A stretch of DNA of 64,000 bases, taken from assembly GCF_000308515.1 (NCBI RefSeq), contig NZ_BAFV01000018.1, positions 124,001 through 188,000 of the forward strand, in the 5' to 3' direction. Every line of letters starts with the position of its first letter. Within the stretch, counting starts at the first letter, position 1. Below, piece by piece: positions 24,091 through 32,464 of this stretch. This DNA is from Nocardia carnea NBRC 14403 (GTDB taxonomy: Bacteria; Actinomycetota; Actinomycetes; Mycobacteriales; Mycobacteriaceae). The notes beneath the pieces were generated by a model. That model did not search any database. It was not told the DNA's origin and saw nothing but the letters and a program-made list of their open reading frames with translations. Position numbers and translations under genes: made by a program.

Positions 24091-24678
24091 TTCACTTGCT
24101 CCGTTCGGGTTGCGACGATTGTGCCGCGGCACGAGTTCTCGGACGCGGCGCGAGTTTCCGGCTACCGGGCCCGATCCGGGCCCCAGTGTTAGGTCGGGGA
24201 CCGGTCTCCGCGAGTGTGCAACCGGCCTTGTCCCGGCCGCATTGCTGATACGCCGGTGGTAGCCGGGGATTGCCGAGGACGTGGAGCCGGTGTAGCAGCC
24301 GGTTGGAATATGTCCGGCCGTGCGGCGGGTCGCGGCGACCGCGTCGGCGAGCACCCGGGTATGTAGTCGTAGTCGTGAGATGTCCTCGGCACCGGTGGGC
24401 GGCGCGGTTTCCCGAGTGTGGAGCGGGCTCAACGGGCGTGCTGTACCTGGTTCGTCTGATCGGACCGTGTGGGGTGGGCCGCCCTGCGGGGCGCAGCTCG
24501 GCTCGGACCCTGTCCGGTGCGGTGCAGGTGCTCGACGCCGCAGGTGCGAACGGTTCCGGATAACTCGTCGGGTTCTGTGCACGGACCGCCGCGAACATGC
24601 GAAGCCGCTCCTCTTGTGCGGCAGGTCCAGGTCGGCGCGGGTTTCGCCGGGGAGTCTCGTGTTCGGAGAGCACTGCTG
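24091..24678. other. Gene-free 588-bp gap inside the pca group
   Basis: No convincing gene or RNA was found on either strand between pcaB and pcaL. Open frames exist but are Arg/Pro/Ser-rich and lack family-like segments. A 12-bp perfect palindrome GTGCCGCGGCAC lies at 24121-24132, 30 bp upstream of pcaL. In related clusters pcaB and pcaL are normally close, so pcaLRF may have its own promoter here. Confidence 0.5.
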
Positions 24679-26007
24679 TCACCGGGGTTCCGGGCGCGTG
24701 CCGTCGCGTTCGGTGAGTACCCGCGTCACCAGATCGGCCGCATGGCCCAGGTATCCGGCCGGATCCAGGAGTTCACGAACCCTGTGCGCCCCAAGGTATT
24801 CGACGATGGTGGGGTCGGTGTCCAGGGTGGGCGGCTCGGAGGTCGCGGCGGCGGTGACGATATCGCGGGCGCGATCGGTGTGTTCGGACAGCGCCGCGGT
24901 GACCCGCTCGGCGAGCAGCAGTCCGCCGGTAACCGCGAGATTGCGGGCCATCGCCTCCGGGTGGACGTGCAGGCCTGTCAGGCTCTGCGCCAGCCGGTGC
25001 GCGGCGCCGCCGCTGAGCCGCAGCAGGTCGGTGACGGTCTCCCATTCGGCATGCCAGGCGCCGGCGGCACGCTGGAACTCGTGGTCCATCGACCCGAGGG
25101 AGCCGGCGACCAGGCCGGGGACCCGGCGGGCGGCCGCGCGGGCGGTGATGGCGGCGACCGGGTTGCGTTTGTGCGGCATCGCGGAGGAGCCGCCGGGGGA
25201 GTCCTCACTGACCTCACCGATTTCGGTGGCGGCGAGCGCCACGATATCCGTGGCGATTTTGGCGACCGCGCCCGCGGCCACGCCCAGTGCGGTGGTGAGT
25301 TCGGCGATCGGCGTGCGATCGGTATGCCACGGGATGCCCTGGGGCGCCAGCCCGAGTTCCGCGGCCAGCGCGTCGGCCACGGCCGGGCCGTGTGGGTACA
25401 GCGCCGCGAGTGTGCCTGCGGCACCGCCGAATTGGACCGGCAGATCGGCCAGTGCGGCGGTAACCGACCCGGCGGCCCGGTCCAGGGATTTGCACCAGCC
25501 GGCGGCGAGCACACCGAAGGTGGTGGGCAGGGCCTGCTGGCCGAGGGTCCGGGCGGCCATGGGGGTGTCGCGGTGGGTGCGGGCCAGGCCCGCCGCGGCG
25601 TCGGCGGCGGTGCGGAGTTCGTCGACGATCATCGCCCCGGCGCGTTGTGCGAGCAGTAGCAGAGCGTTGTCGAGAATGTCCTGACTTGTCGCGCCCTTGT
25701 GGACGGCGGACCCGGGGACCCCGGCCGGTGCGCAGGCCTCGCGCAGCCTGCGTACCAGCGGGATCACCGGGTTGCCGCCGGCCACCGCAGCCGCGCCGAG
25801 TTCCGCCGGATCGAGTGTGGCGGTCAGCTCCGGACCGGTGACGGCGATGGCTTCGGCGTACCCCTCATCGAGTACGCCGGCCACCGCCTGGGCGCGGGCG
25901 AGTGCGCATTCCACTTCGATCAGGGCGGCGATCCAGGCGCGGTCGGACAGGACAGCACCGAGTTCGGCGGCTCCGAACAGCGGGTCGAACAGCTCTCCAC
26001 GCGGCAC
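24679..26007 (-). CDS. pcaB: 3-carboxy-cis,cis-muconate cycloisomerase PcaB
   Basis: This 442-residue enzyme of the fumarase/aspartase superfamily converts 3-carboxy-cis,cis-muconate to 4-carboxymuconolactone. The superfamily signature is GGSSAMPHKRNPVAA; upstream are VHKGATSQDILDNALLL and the N-terminal DPLFGAAELGAVLSDRAW typical of PcaB. The length fits the bacterial cycloisomerases. The GTG at 26007 was chosen because AGGAG lies six bases before it and it starts nine bases after the pcaG stop. In-frame codons further upstream read through pcaG in another frame. It is third in the pcaHGB block. Confidence 0.94.
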   Translation of the reverse strand: MPRGELFDPLFGAAELGAVLSDRAWIAALIEVECALARAQAVAGVLDEGYAEAIAVTGPELTATLDPAELGAAAVAGGNPVIPLVRRLREACAPAGVPGSAVHKGATSQDILDNALLLLAQRAGAMIVDELRTAADAAAGLARTHRDTPMAARTLGQQALPTTFGVLAAGWCKSLDRAAGSVTAALADLPVQFGGAAGTLAALYPHGPAVADALAAELGLAPQGIPWHTDRTPIAELTTALGVAAGAVAKIATDIVALAATEIGEVSEDSPGGSSAMPHKRNPVAAITARAAARRVPGLVAGSLGSMDHEFQRAAGAWHAEWETVTDLLRLSGGAAHRLAQSLTGLHVHPEAMARNLAVTGGLLLAERVTAALSEHTDRARDIVTAAATSEPPTLDTDPTIVEYLGAHRVRELLDPAGYLGHAADLVTRVLTERDGTRPEPR

Positions 26008-26015
26008 ACGTACTC

Positions 26016-26642
26016 CTACAGGTAGAAGAACGGCGTCTCGGCACCGTCCGGGTCGGCGTCCTGCAGCACGATATCGAGGTGGTAGCCCTCGGGGGTGGCG
26101 GCGGCGATCAGCTTGTGCCGCTGATTTTCCGGGAGTGCGGTTAGTACCGGGTCGGTAGCGTTGGCGGCCTGCTCGTCGGGGAAGTAGAGGCGGGTGATCG
26201 ACCGGTCGAGCATGCCCCGGGCGAAAACCGAGACGTTCAGATGTGGTGCCTGATCGGATCCGTCGCCGACCGCGACCGCACCGGGTTTGACGGTGGTGAA
26301 CCGGGCGGTGCCGTTGGTATCGACGGGGCATCGCCCGAAACCGCGGAATGCCGGATCGGTTTGCGGGCGCGGATCGTCCGGATGCTCGAAAACGCCGTCG
26401 CGGTTGGCCTGCCAGATTTCGACGAGGCCGTCGGGAACGGGATTGCGTCCCCCATCGACCACTGTCACTGTGACGGTTGTCGATCCGTCGGTTCCCGGTG
26501 CGACCACATCGGGTCCATCGGGCCACGGAAGTCCGATATGGAGGTAGGGGCCCACGGTCTGCGACGGGGTCGGCCCGAATTCGACCGTGGTGAAATCCCC
26601 GGGGGTCACGGGATAGCGGGGCGCGAATTCGGTATCACTCAT
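26016..26642 (-). CDS. pcaG: Protocatechuate 3,4-dioxygenase alpha subunit PcaG
   Basis: This 208-residue subunit of the non-heme Fe(III) intradiol dioxygenase has the family core TPSQTVGPYLHIGLPW at the N-terminus and a central PVPDGLVEIWQANRDGVFEHP. PAFRGFGRCPVDTNGTARFTTVKPG and HLNVSVFARGMLDRSITRLYFPD follow. As usual for alpha subunits, most iron ligands of the beta subunit are not kept: the first tyrosine is replaced in DGVFEHP. It pairs with PcaH, whose gene overlaps it by eight bases, and lies nine bases before pcaB. The start at 26642 keeps the short MSDTEFAPRYPVTPGDF leader. Confidence 0.95.
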   Translation of the reverse strand: MSDTEFAPRYPVTPGDFTTVEFGPTPSQTVGPYLHIGLPWPDGPDVVAPGTDGSTTVTVTVVDGGRNPVPDGLVEIWQANRDGVFEHPDDPRPQTDPAFRGFGRCPVDTNGTARFTTVKPGAVAVGDGSDQAPHLNVSVFARGMLDRSITRLYFPDEQAANATDPVLTALPENQRHKLIAAATPEGYHLDIVLQDADPDGAETPFFYL

Positions 26643-27357
26643 CGTGATCGTCCTCCTCTTCGAAGGGGGTCGCGTCGCGACCGCGCAACACGATGTCGAA
26701 CCGGAAACCCAGGGCCCAGTTGTCTTTGGTGGCGCTGTAGTCGAACACACTGACCATGCGCTGGCGGGCGCCGTCGGGAACCGAGTTGTAGATCGGGTCC
26801 TGGAAGAACATCGGGTCGTCCGGAAAGTACATCTGGGTGACCAGGCGCTGGGTGAAGGCGCGCCCGAACAGGGAGAAATGGATATGGGCGGGCCGCCAGG
26901 CGTTGTGGTGGTTGCCCCAGGGGTAGGCGCCCGGCTTGATCGTGGTGAACGAGTAGTGGCCGTCGCTGTCGGTGAGGACGCGGCCGACGCCGTCGAAATG
27001 CGGGTCCAGCGGTGCGGGCCACTGGTCGCCCTGGTGGCGGTAGCGGCCGCCGGCGTTGGCCTGCCAGATTTCGACGAGGGTGTGGGGTACCGGTTTGTGG
27101 TCGCTGTCGAGGACGCGGCCGTGGACGATGATGCGCTGGCCCTGTGCTTCGCCGCCGCGGGCCAGGGTCAGATCGGCGTCGGCCTCGGTGGCGCGGCCTT
27201 CGCCGAGTACCGGGCCGGTGAGTTCACCCAGCCGCTGCGGGAGCAGGATCAGCGGTTGTTTGGGGTGGCGGAGGGTGGTGGAGCGGTATTCGGCGAAGTC
27301 GAGCGGAGCTTCCTCGTTCTTGTCGATACCGCGGTACCGCGGTGGCAGTTGGAGCAT
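26635..27357 (-). CDS. pcaH: Protocatechuate 3,4-dioxygenase beta subunit PcaH
   Basis: This 240-residue catalytic subunit opens the protocatechuate ring between the two hydroxyl-bearing carbons to 3-carboxy-cis,cis-muconate. The four Fe(III) ligands are visible: Y106 (AGGRYRHQG), Y145 (PGAYPWGNH), H158 and H160 (RPAHIHFSLFG). They lie two positions before the Y108/Y147/H160/H162 numbering of the Pseudomonas putida enzyme. The N-terminal PPRYRGIDKNEEAPLDFAEY region is typical of beta subunits. It is the first gene of the minus-strand pca group, divergent from pcaI across a 150-bp operator region, and overlaps pcaG by eight bases. Confidence 0.96.
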   Translation of the reverse strand: MLQLPPRYRGIDKNEEAPLDFAEYRSTTLRHPKQPLILLPQRLGELTGPVLGEGRATEADADLTLARGGEAQGQRIIVHGRVLDSDHKPVPHTLVEIWQANAGGRYRHQGDQWPAPLDPHFDGVGRVLTDSDGHYSFTTIKPGAYPWGNHHNAWRPAHIHFSLFGRAFTQRLVTQMYFPDDPMFFQDPIYNSVPDGARQRMVSVFDYSATKDNWALGFRFDIVLRGRDATPFEEEDDHDE

Positions 27358-27448
27358 GCGCGCGACCTCGCGTTCGGGATGTGGACACTGCTACGGGATG
27401 CGAACAGCATAGGACTCGGCGGCGGCCGGGGCAATCACTGTCCGGTGC

Positions 27449-27483
27449 GTTCACTATACGCACATGAGTTCACAATACGTACA
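27449..27483. promoter_or_regulatory. Tandem operator repeats in the pcaH-pcaI spacer
   Basis: Two 16-base direct repeats with two mismatches lie at 27449-27464 (GTTCACTATACGCACA) and 27468-27483 (GTTCACAATACGTACA), 19 bp apart start to start. The first overlaps a 6-bp inverted repeat, GTGCGT (27445-27450) with ACGCAC (27458-27463). Tandem repeats of a short element are known for IclR-type PcaU/PobR sites, so PcaR is the likely ligand. The block ends 24 bp before pcaI and about 90 bp before pcaH. Confidence 0.75.
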
Positions 27484-27507
27484 AATGCGGTTAGTGTGGA
27501 GCGCGTG

Positions 27508-28254
27508 ATGGACAAAGTCTTTGCCTCAGCCGCCGAAGCGGTCGCCGATATCCCCGACGGTTCATCACTGGCCGTCGGCGGATTCGGGCTGGTCGGCATC
27601 CCCGAAGCGCTGATCAACGCCCTGCTCGACCAGGGCGCCACGGACCTGGAGGTCGTCAGCAACAACTGCGGCACCAACGGGTTCGGCCTCGGCGTCCTGC
27701 TGGCGGCCCACCGGATCCGCCGCACGATCAGCTCCTATGTCGGCGCCAACGAGGAGTTCGCCCGCCAGTACCTGTCCGGTGAGCTCGAGGTGGAGCTGAC
27801 GCCGCAGGGCACTCTCGCCGAGCGGATGCGCGCCGGTGGTGCGGGGATACCGGCATTCTTCACCCCTGCGGGTGTGGGCACCCAGGTCGCCGACGGTGGT
27901 CTGCCCTTGCGCTACGACGGTGCGGGCGGGGTCGCGGTGGCCGGTCCGCCGAAGGAAACCCGCGAATTCGACGGGGTCACCTATGTCATGGAACGCGGAA
28001 TCGTCACCGATTACGCCCTCGTTCACGCCTGGAAAGGCGACCGGCACGGCAACCTCGTGTACCGCGCCAGCGCCCGCAACTTCAACCCGCCCGCGGCCGC
28101 AGCGGGCCGGATCACCATCGCCCAGGTCGAACATCTGGTGGAACCCGGCGAACTCGACCCCGACCAGGTGCACACGCCCGGTATCCAGGTCCAGCGGGTC
28201 GTACCGGTCGGCAAGGTCGACGTAGGAATCGAGAACAGGACGGTGCGCGCATGA
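27508..28254 (+). CDS. pcaI: 3-oxoadipate CoA-transferase subunit A PcaI
   Basis: This 248-residue subunit of a family I CoA-transferase moves CoA from succinyl-CoA to 3-oxoadipate. The CoA-binding glycine loop is visible in [54 protein letters not shown] and [19 protein letters not shown] follow, the latter being a signature of subunit A. The ATG at 27508 has GGAG at six bases; an adjacent GTG at 27505 is possible. It is divergent from pcaHGB and overlaps pcaJ by ATGA. Together with pcaHGB, pcaL and pcaF it gives a complete protocatechuate branch. Confidence 0.95.
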   Translation: MDKVFASAAEAVADIPDGSSLAVGGFGLVGIPEALINALLDQGATDLEVVSNNCGTNGFGLGVLLAAHRIRRTISSYVGANEEFARQYLSGELEVELTPQGTLAERMRAGGAGIPAFFTPAGVGTQVADGGLPLRYDGAGGVAVAGPPKETREFDGVTYVMERGIVTDYALVHAWKGDRHGNLVYRASARNFNPPAAAAGRITIAQVEHLVEPGELDPDQVHTPGIQVQRVVPVGKVDVGIENRTVRA

Positions 28255-28907
28255 AACTGACCCGCGAACAGATGGCGGCCCGAGTCGCCGCCGAACTCGC
28301 CGACGGACAGTACGTCAACCTCGGTATCGGCATGCCGACCCTGGTGCCCAACTATCTGCCCGACGACATCACCGTCGTGCTGCATTCGGAGAACGGTGTC
28401 CTCGGTGTCGGGCCGTACCCGACCGAAGAAGAACTCGATCCCGAACTGATCAACGCGGGCAAGGAAACCATCACCGTGCTGCCCGGCGCCTCGTTCTTCG
28501 ATTCGGCGGCATCGTTCGGCATGATCCGCGGCGGGCAGGTCGATGTGGCCGTTCTCGGCGCGATGCAGGTCAGCGCCCGTGGTGACCTCGCCAACTGGAT
28601 GATTCCGGGCAAGATGGTCAAGGGGATGGGCGGGGCGATGGATCTGGTGCACGGTGCGCGCCGGGTGATCGTGATGATGGAACACGTCTCGCGTTCGGGG
28701 GAACCGAAGATCGTCGACGAGTGCACCCTGCCCCTCACCGGACTCGGCTGCGTGGATCGGATCATCACCGATATCGCGGTCCTCGACGTCACCGAGAACG
28801 GGCTGGTACTGGTGGAAACCGCGCCGGGCGTCACCGTCGCCGAGGTGCGCGCGGCCACCGGTGCGGAGATCGAAATCGCCGCGGAACTGTCGGCGCGGGT
28901 GGGCTGA
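28251..28907 (+). CDS. pcaJ: 3-oxoadipate CoA-transferase subunit B PcaJ
   Basis: This 218-residue subunit B carries the catalytic glutamate, E47, in [14 protein letters not shown]; this residue forms the acyl anhydride and thioester intermediates. [55 protein letters not shown] and [19 protein letters not shown] are further family segments. It follows pcaI with a 4-bp overlap and converges on the LysR gene, whose stop lies nine bases away. The next thiolase step is encoded by pcaF across the divergent promoter. Confidence 0.96.
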   Translation: MKLTREQMAARVAAELADGQYVNLGIGMPTLVPNYLPDDITVVLHSENGVLGVGPYPTEEELDPELINAGKETITVLPGASFFDSAASFGMIRGGQVDVAVLGAMQVSARGDLANWMIPGKMVKGMGGAMDLVHGARRVIVMMEHVSRSGEPKIVDECTLPLTGLGCVDRIITDIAVLDVTENGLVLVETAPGVTVAEVRAATGAEIEIAAELSARVG

Positions 28908-28916
28908 CGGCGCGGC

Positions 28917-29822
28917 TCACAACGCCGGCATACGCGTCATCGCCGTCCGGATGACCTCCAGAAACCACTGTTGCGGTCCTCCGCGTTCCGGCGCATGGCG
29001 CGTATAGGCGGCCACCTCGACCGGTTCGATCGGCCACGGCAGGGCGAAGATACGAACCGCATGCGTCCGCGCCAATGCCCGGGCGACCCGCTCCGGGACG
29101 ATCGCGACGAGTTCGCTGTCCTGCACCACGTAGGGGAGGGTGGCGAATCGGGTCACCCGCACCGCGATCCGGTTCTCCAGCCGGTGTTCGACCAATGCCT
29201 TTCGCGGGCCGGTATGCCCGGTCGCGCCGTCGACCACGACATGGCGTTCCCGTTCGAGTTCGGCCTGGGCCGGGTTTGCCGACCTCAGCCGCGGGTGGTC
29301 GGCGGCGACCATTCCGGCGTAGCCCTCGGTGAACAGCACGGTCCGGCGCAGCCGCGGCGAATCCAGGACCGGGCTGGCAACGATCGCGTCCATCTCACCG
29401 CGGGTCAGCCGGTCGGTTGCCGTTTCCACGTCGAATGCCGCCACCCGTAACCGGGCCTGCGGGGCCTGCGCCGCGAGTTCGGCCAGGACGAGCGGCAGGA
29501 CGGTCACTTCGCCCAGGTCGGAGAGTCCCAGGGTGAATTGTGTCGGCCGGCCGGGATCGAACTCCGCGGTGGTGCCGAGGGTTTCGGTGACATCGGCGAG
29601 TGCGCGACGCAGCGGCGGGTACAGGCGCTCGGCTTCCGAGGTGGGGACCAGGCCACCCGGCCCGCGAACGAAGAGTTCGTCGTCGAGGCGGCGGCGCAGT
29701 TTGCCGAGACCGTAGCTGACCGTCGGCTGGGTGACGCCGAGCAGATCGGCGGCGGCGGTCACGCTACGGGTCTCGTACAGCAGGACGAAGGTGCGCACGA
29801 GGTTGAGGTCGAAGTCGGGCAT
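28917..29822 (-). CDS. LysR-family transcriptional regulator
   Basis: This 301-residue regulator has an N-terminal helix-turn-helix (LVRTFVLLYETRSVTAAADL and GVTQPTVSYGLGKLRRRLDD) and a C-terminal LysR effector-binding domain starting near residue 92 (FTLGLSDLGEVTVLPLVL). It is divergent from the aromatic-acid transporter and pobA across a short spacer, the usual layout for a LysR activator of a 4-hydroxybenzoate uptake and oxidation operon. In Acinetobacter pobA is controlled by an IclR protein, so the use of a LysR regulator here is a difference. The ligand is inferred, not read. Confidence 0.9.
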   Translation of the reverse strand: MPDFDLNLVRTFVLLYETRSVTAAADLLGVTQPTVSYGLGKLRRRLDDELFVRGPGGLVPTSEAERLYPPLRRALADVTETLGTTAEFDPGRPTQFTLGLSDLGEVTVLPLVLAELAAQAPQARLRVAAFDVETATDRLTRGEMDAIVASPVLDSPRLRRTVLFTEGYAGMVAADHPRLRSANPAQAELERERHVVVDGATGHTGPRKALVEHRLENRIAVRVTRFATLPYVVQDSELVAIVPERVARALARTHAVRIFALPWPIEPVEVAAYTRHAPERGGPQQWFLEVIRTAMTRMPAL

Positions 29823-29842
29823 AGATCTCCTCTATCCGAGAA

Positions 29843-29867
29843 CAGAAAAACATCTATTGGATTTCTG
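29843..29867. promoter_or_regulatory. Inverted repeat in the LysR-transporter spacer
   Basis: CAGAAA (29843-29848) and TTTCTG (29862-29867) form a 6-bp inverted repeat 13 bases apart in the only AT-rich part of the 62-bp spacer between the divergent LysR and transporter genes. Spacing and position suit a LysR-type binding site. The match to a T-N11-A box was not verified further. Confidence 0.5.
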
Positions 29868-29884
29868 AAAGACGCCAGCCTAGC

Positions 29885-31180
29885 GTGAGTGCCATCACAG
29901 CCCGGGTCGACGCTGACCCGAAGATCAGAAATGAATCCCCAATCATGAACAAATTACTGTCGTGGCCGGCTGCGCTTTGCTGGCTCACCGTGCTGCTCGA
30001 CGGGTACGACCTGGTCGTGCTCGGCGCGGTCATCCCGACCCTCATCGACGAGAACCACATCGGTTTCACCGCCGCTAGCGCCACCTTCGCCGCGACCATC
30101 TCCCTGGTCGGCGTGGCGATCGGTGCCGCCGGGGTCGGACCGCTGGCCGACCGCTACGGCCGCCGCAGCGTGCTACTGGGTTCGATCCTGCTGTTCTCGG
30201 TGTTCACGTTCGCCGTACCGTGGGCCGGTTCGGTCGAGGTCTTCGGGGCTTTCCGGCTGCTGGCCGGGCTCGGGCTCGGCGCGTGTATGCCCACCGCGCT
30301 CACCTTCATGGCCGAACATATGCCGGCCTCGCGCCGCGCGTTCGCCAGTACCTTCACCATGACCGGCTACCACTTCGGCGCGGTACTGGCGTCGGTGGCC
30401 GCGCTCTGGCTCATCCCCAGCTGGGAGATTCTGTTCTATGCCGGCGGCGTTGCCGGCCTGGTGCTGTTGCCGCTGATGTGGTTCAAGCTGCCCGAATCCG
30501 ATGCCTATCTCGCGGCGCAGGGCAAGGCCGAACGCGTGAAGCCCACCGTGGTGCTGCAGCCGAAATACCTGCGCACCACGCTCGGTGTATGGGTCGGCTC
30601 GTTCATGGGCCTGCTGCTGGTCTACGGCCTGAACACCTGGCTGCCGAAACTGATGCGCGACGCCGGATACAACATGTCCACCTCGCTGACCCTGCTGCTG
30701 GTGCTCAATATCGGTGCGATCATCGGGCTCGTCGTCGCGGGCGTGCTCGCCGACCGCCGCGGGACCAAACCGACGATCCTGGTCTGGTTCGGAGCCGCCG
30801 CCGTACTGCTCGCGCTGCTCAGCATCAAGGTGTCCAGCACCCTGCTGCTCAATGCGCTGGTTCTGGTCACCGGAATCTTCGTGTTCTCGGCCCAGGTACT
30901 CGTCTACGCCTACGTCACCCAGGCCTACCCGGCCGAAGTGCGGGCTACCGCGCTCGGACTCGCGGCCGCTGTCGGCCGGCTCGGCGCCATCTTCGGCCCG
31001 AGTATCACCGGAGCGCTCATCGTCTCCGGTTCCGCGCATCCGTGGGGTTTCTACTTCTTCGCTCTGGTCGCCGGGCTCGGGCTGCTCGCGCTGGCCACAG
31101 TGCCCGGACTGGCCGCCCGGCATGCGAACCCACCCGCCACACCGTCCGGACCCGAGCAGTCGAAGGAGTACGCCGTATGA
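29885..31180 (+). CDS. Aromatic acid:H+ symporter (AAHS family, PcaK/BenK type)
   Basis: This 431-residue MFS transporter has 12 predicted helices. The AAHS signatures are LLDGYDLVVLGAVIPTL in TM1 and GPLADRYGRRSVLLGSI in the loop between TM2 and TM3, with a conserved aspartate. DRRGTKPTILVW is the matching loop of the second half. The gene lies directly before pobA with a 4-bp overlap, so 4-hydroxybenzoate or protocatechuate is the likely substrate. The start is uncertain. The GTG at 29885 gives a family-like leader (MSAITARVDADPKI); an ATG at 29945 would start just before TM1. Neither has a clear ribosome-binding site. Confidence 0.9.
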   Translation: MSAITARVDADPKIRNESPIMNKLLSWPAALCWLTVLLDGYDLVVLGAVIPTLIDENHIGFTAASATFAATISLVGVAIGAAGVGPLADRYGRRSVLLGSILLFSVFTFAVPWAGSVEVFGAFRLLAGLGLGACMPTALTFMAEHMPASRRAFASTFTMTGYHFGAVLASVAALWLIPSWEILFYAGGVAGLVLLPLMWFKLPESDAYLAAQGKAERVKPTVVLQPKYLRTTLGVWVGSFMGLLLVYGLNTWLPKLMRDAGYNMSTSLTLLLVLNIGAIIGLVVAGVLADRRGTKPTILVWFGAAAVLLALLSIKVSSTLLLNALVLVTGIFVFSAQVLVYAYVTQAYPAEVRATALGLAAAVGRLGAIFGPSITGALIVSGSAHPWGFYFFALVAGLGLLALATVPGLAARHANPPATPSGPEQSKEYAV

Positions 31181-32358
31181 AATCCACCCGCACCCAGGTA
31201 GCCATAGTCGGCGCGGGTCCGGCCGGTCTGCTGCTGTCACATCTGCTGCACCGCTCCGGAATCGACTCGGTGGTCGTCGATATCCGCGGCCGCGAAGAGA
31301 TCGCCACCACGATCCGCGCCGGCATTCTCGAGGCGGGTTCGGTGCGCACGCTGGTGGACACCGGTGTCTCCGGTCGCGTGATCACCGAGGGCGACCGGCA
31401 CGACGGTGTGGTGTTCCGGTTCGGCGGCGACAACCACCGCATCGACTTCCAGGAACTGGTCGGCGAATCGGTCTGGCTGTATCCGCAGAACGATGTGTTC
31501 GTCGATCTGGCCGCCCGGCGGGAAGCCGACCAGGGTGATGTGCGCTACGGCGTGGCCGATACCGCGGTGGATATCTCGGGGGAGCGGCCCACCGTCTCCT
31601 TCACCGACGCGGACGGGCAGCCCTGTCGCCTCGAGGCGGAGCTGGTGGTCGGTGCCGACGGGTCGCGTTCGGTCTGCCGGAAAACCTTCCCGGAAGGCAC
31701 CCGCCGCGAATGGTTCCGCGAATACCCCTTCGCCTGGTTCGGTTTCCTCGCCGAGGCGCCGCCCTCACATCCGGAACTGATCTACGCGCACTCCGACCAC
31801 GGATTCGCGCTGGTCAGCCAGCGCACACCCACCGTGCAGCGGATGTACTTCCAGTGCTCACCCGGCGAACGCCCCGACGAATGGGACGACGACCGGGTCT
31901 GGGCCGAGATGCGCCGGCGAGTGAACGGGAACGGGTTCGAAATCCGGGAGGGCCCGATCAGCGCCAAGATGGTGTTACCGTTCCGGTCCTTCGTCACCGC
32001 CCCGATGCGGCACGGCCGGCTGCTGCTGGCCGGCGATGCCGCGCACACCGTCCCGCCGACCGGCGCGAAAGGGTTGAACCTCGCTCTCGCGGACGTGAAA
32101 GTCCTGCACGAATCGATCACCGATTTCCTTGCCGGCGCCGGGGACCGTGCACTGGACAACTACACCGAGCGGGCGCTGGACCGGGTCTGGAAGGCCCAGC
32201 ATTTCTCGTACTGGATGACCACTATGCTGCACTCCGTCGACGGCGCCTCCGATTTCGATATCGAGCGGCAGCGCGGGGAGCTGGGGCTGGTCACCGGATC
32301 CCGGCACGGCGCGGCCTACCTGGCCGAGGCCTACACCGGGTGGCAGCCTGCCCGATAA
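31177..32358 (+). CDS. pobA: 4-hydroxybenzoate 3-monooxygenase PobA
   Basis: This 393-residue FAD monooxygenase hydroxylates 4-hydroxybenzoate to protocatechuate with NAD(P)H. It has the class A fold: QVAIVGAGPAGLLLSHLLHR near the N-terminus, VVGADGSRSVCRKTFPEGTR (the DG motif), and LLLAGDAAHTVPPTGAKGLN for FAD ribityl binding. Its length equals that of Pseudomonas PobA. VSQRTPTVQRMYFQC and PFRSFVTAPMRHGRL are also typical. It overlaps the transporter gene by ATGA and feeds the pca genes about 4 kb to the left. NADH versus NADPH preference cannot be judged here. Confidence 0.95.
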   Translation: MKSTRTQVAIVGAGPAGLLLSHLLHRSGIDSVVVDIRGREEIATTIRAGILEAGSVRTLVDTGVSGRVITEGDRHDGVVFRFGGDNHRIDFQELVGESVWLYPQNDVFVDLAARREADQGDVRYGVADTAVDISGERPTVSFTDADGQPCRLEAELVVGADGSRSVCRKTFPEGTRREWFREYPFAWFGFLAEAPPSHPELIYAHSDHGFALVSQRTPTVQRMYFQCSPGERPDEWDDDRVWAEMRRRVNGNGFEIREGPISAKMVLPFRSFVTAPMRHGRLLLAGDAAHTVPPTGAKGLNLALADVKVLHESITDFLAGAGDRALDNYTERALDRVWKAQHFSYWMTTMLHSVDGASDFDIERQRGELGLVTGSRHGAAYLAEAYTGWQPAR

Positions 32359-32464
32359 ATCAAAAGTATTGCCCGAGAGCGCATTCGGTACGTCCCGGCC
32401 GCCCGCGGTGGCGTCGCGGCGATACTGATCACGCGGACCCACGCACCCCACCACAGGAGTCCCC

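Noticed and set aside
24091..24582. Upstream extension of pcaL
   Set aside because: The extra 164 codons are Arg/Pro/Thr-rich and absent from PcaL proteins; the ATG at 24090 fits the family start.
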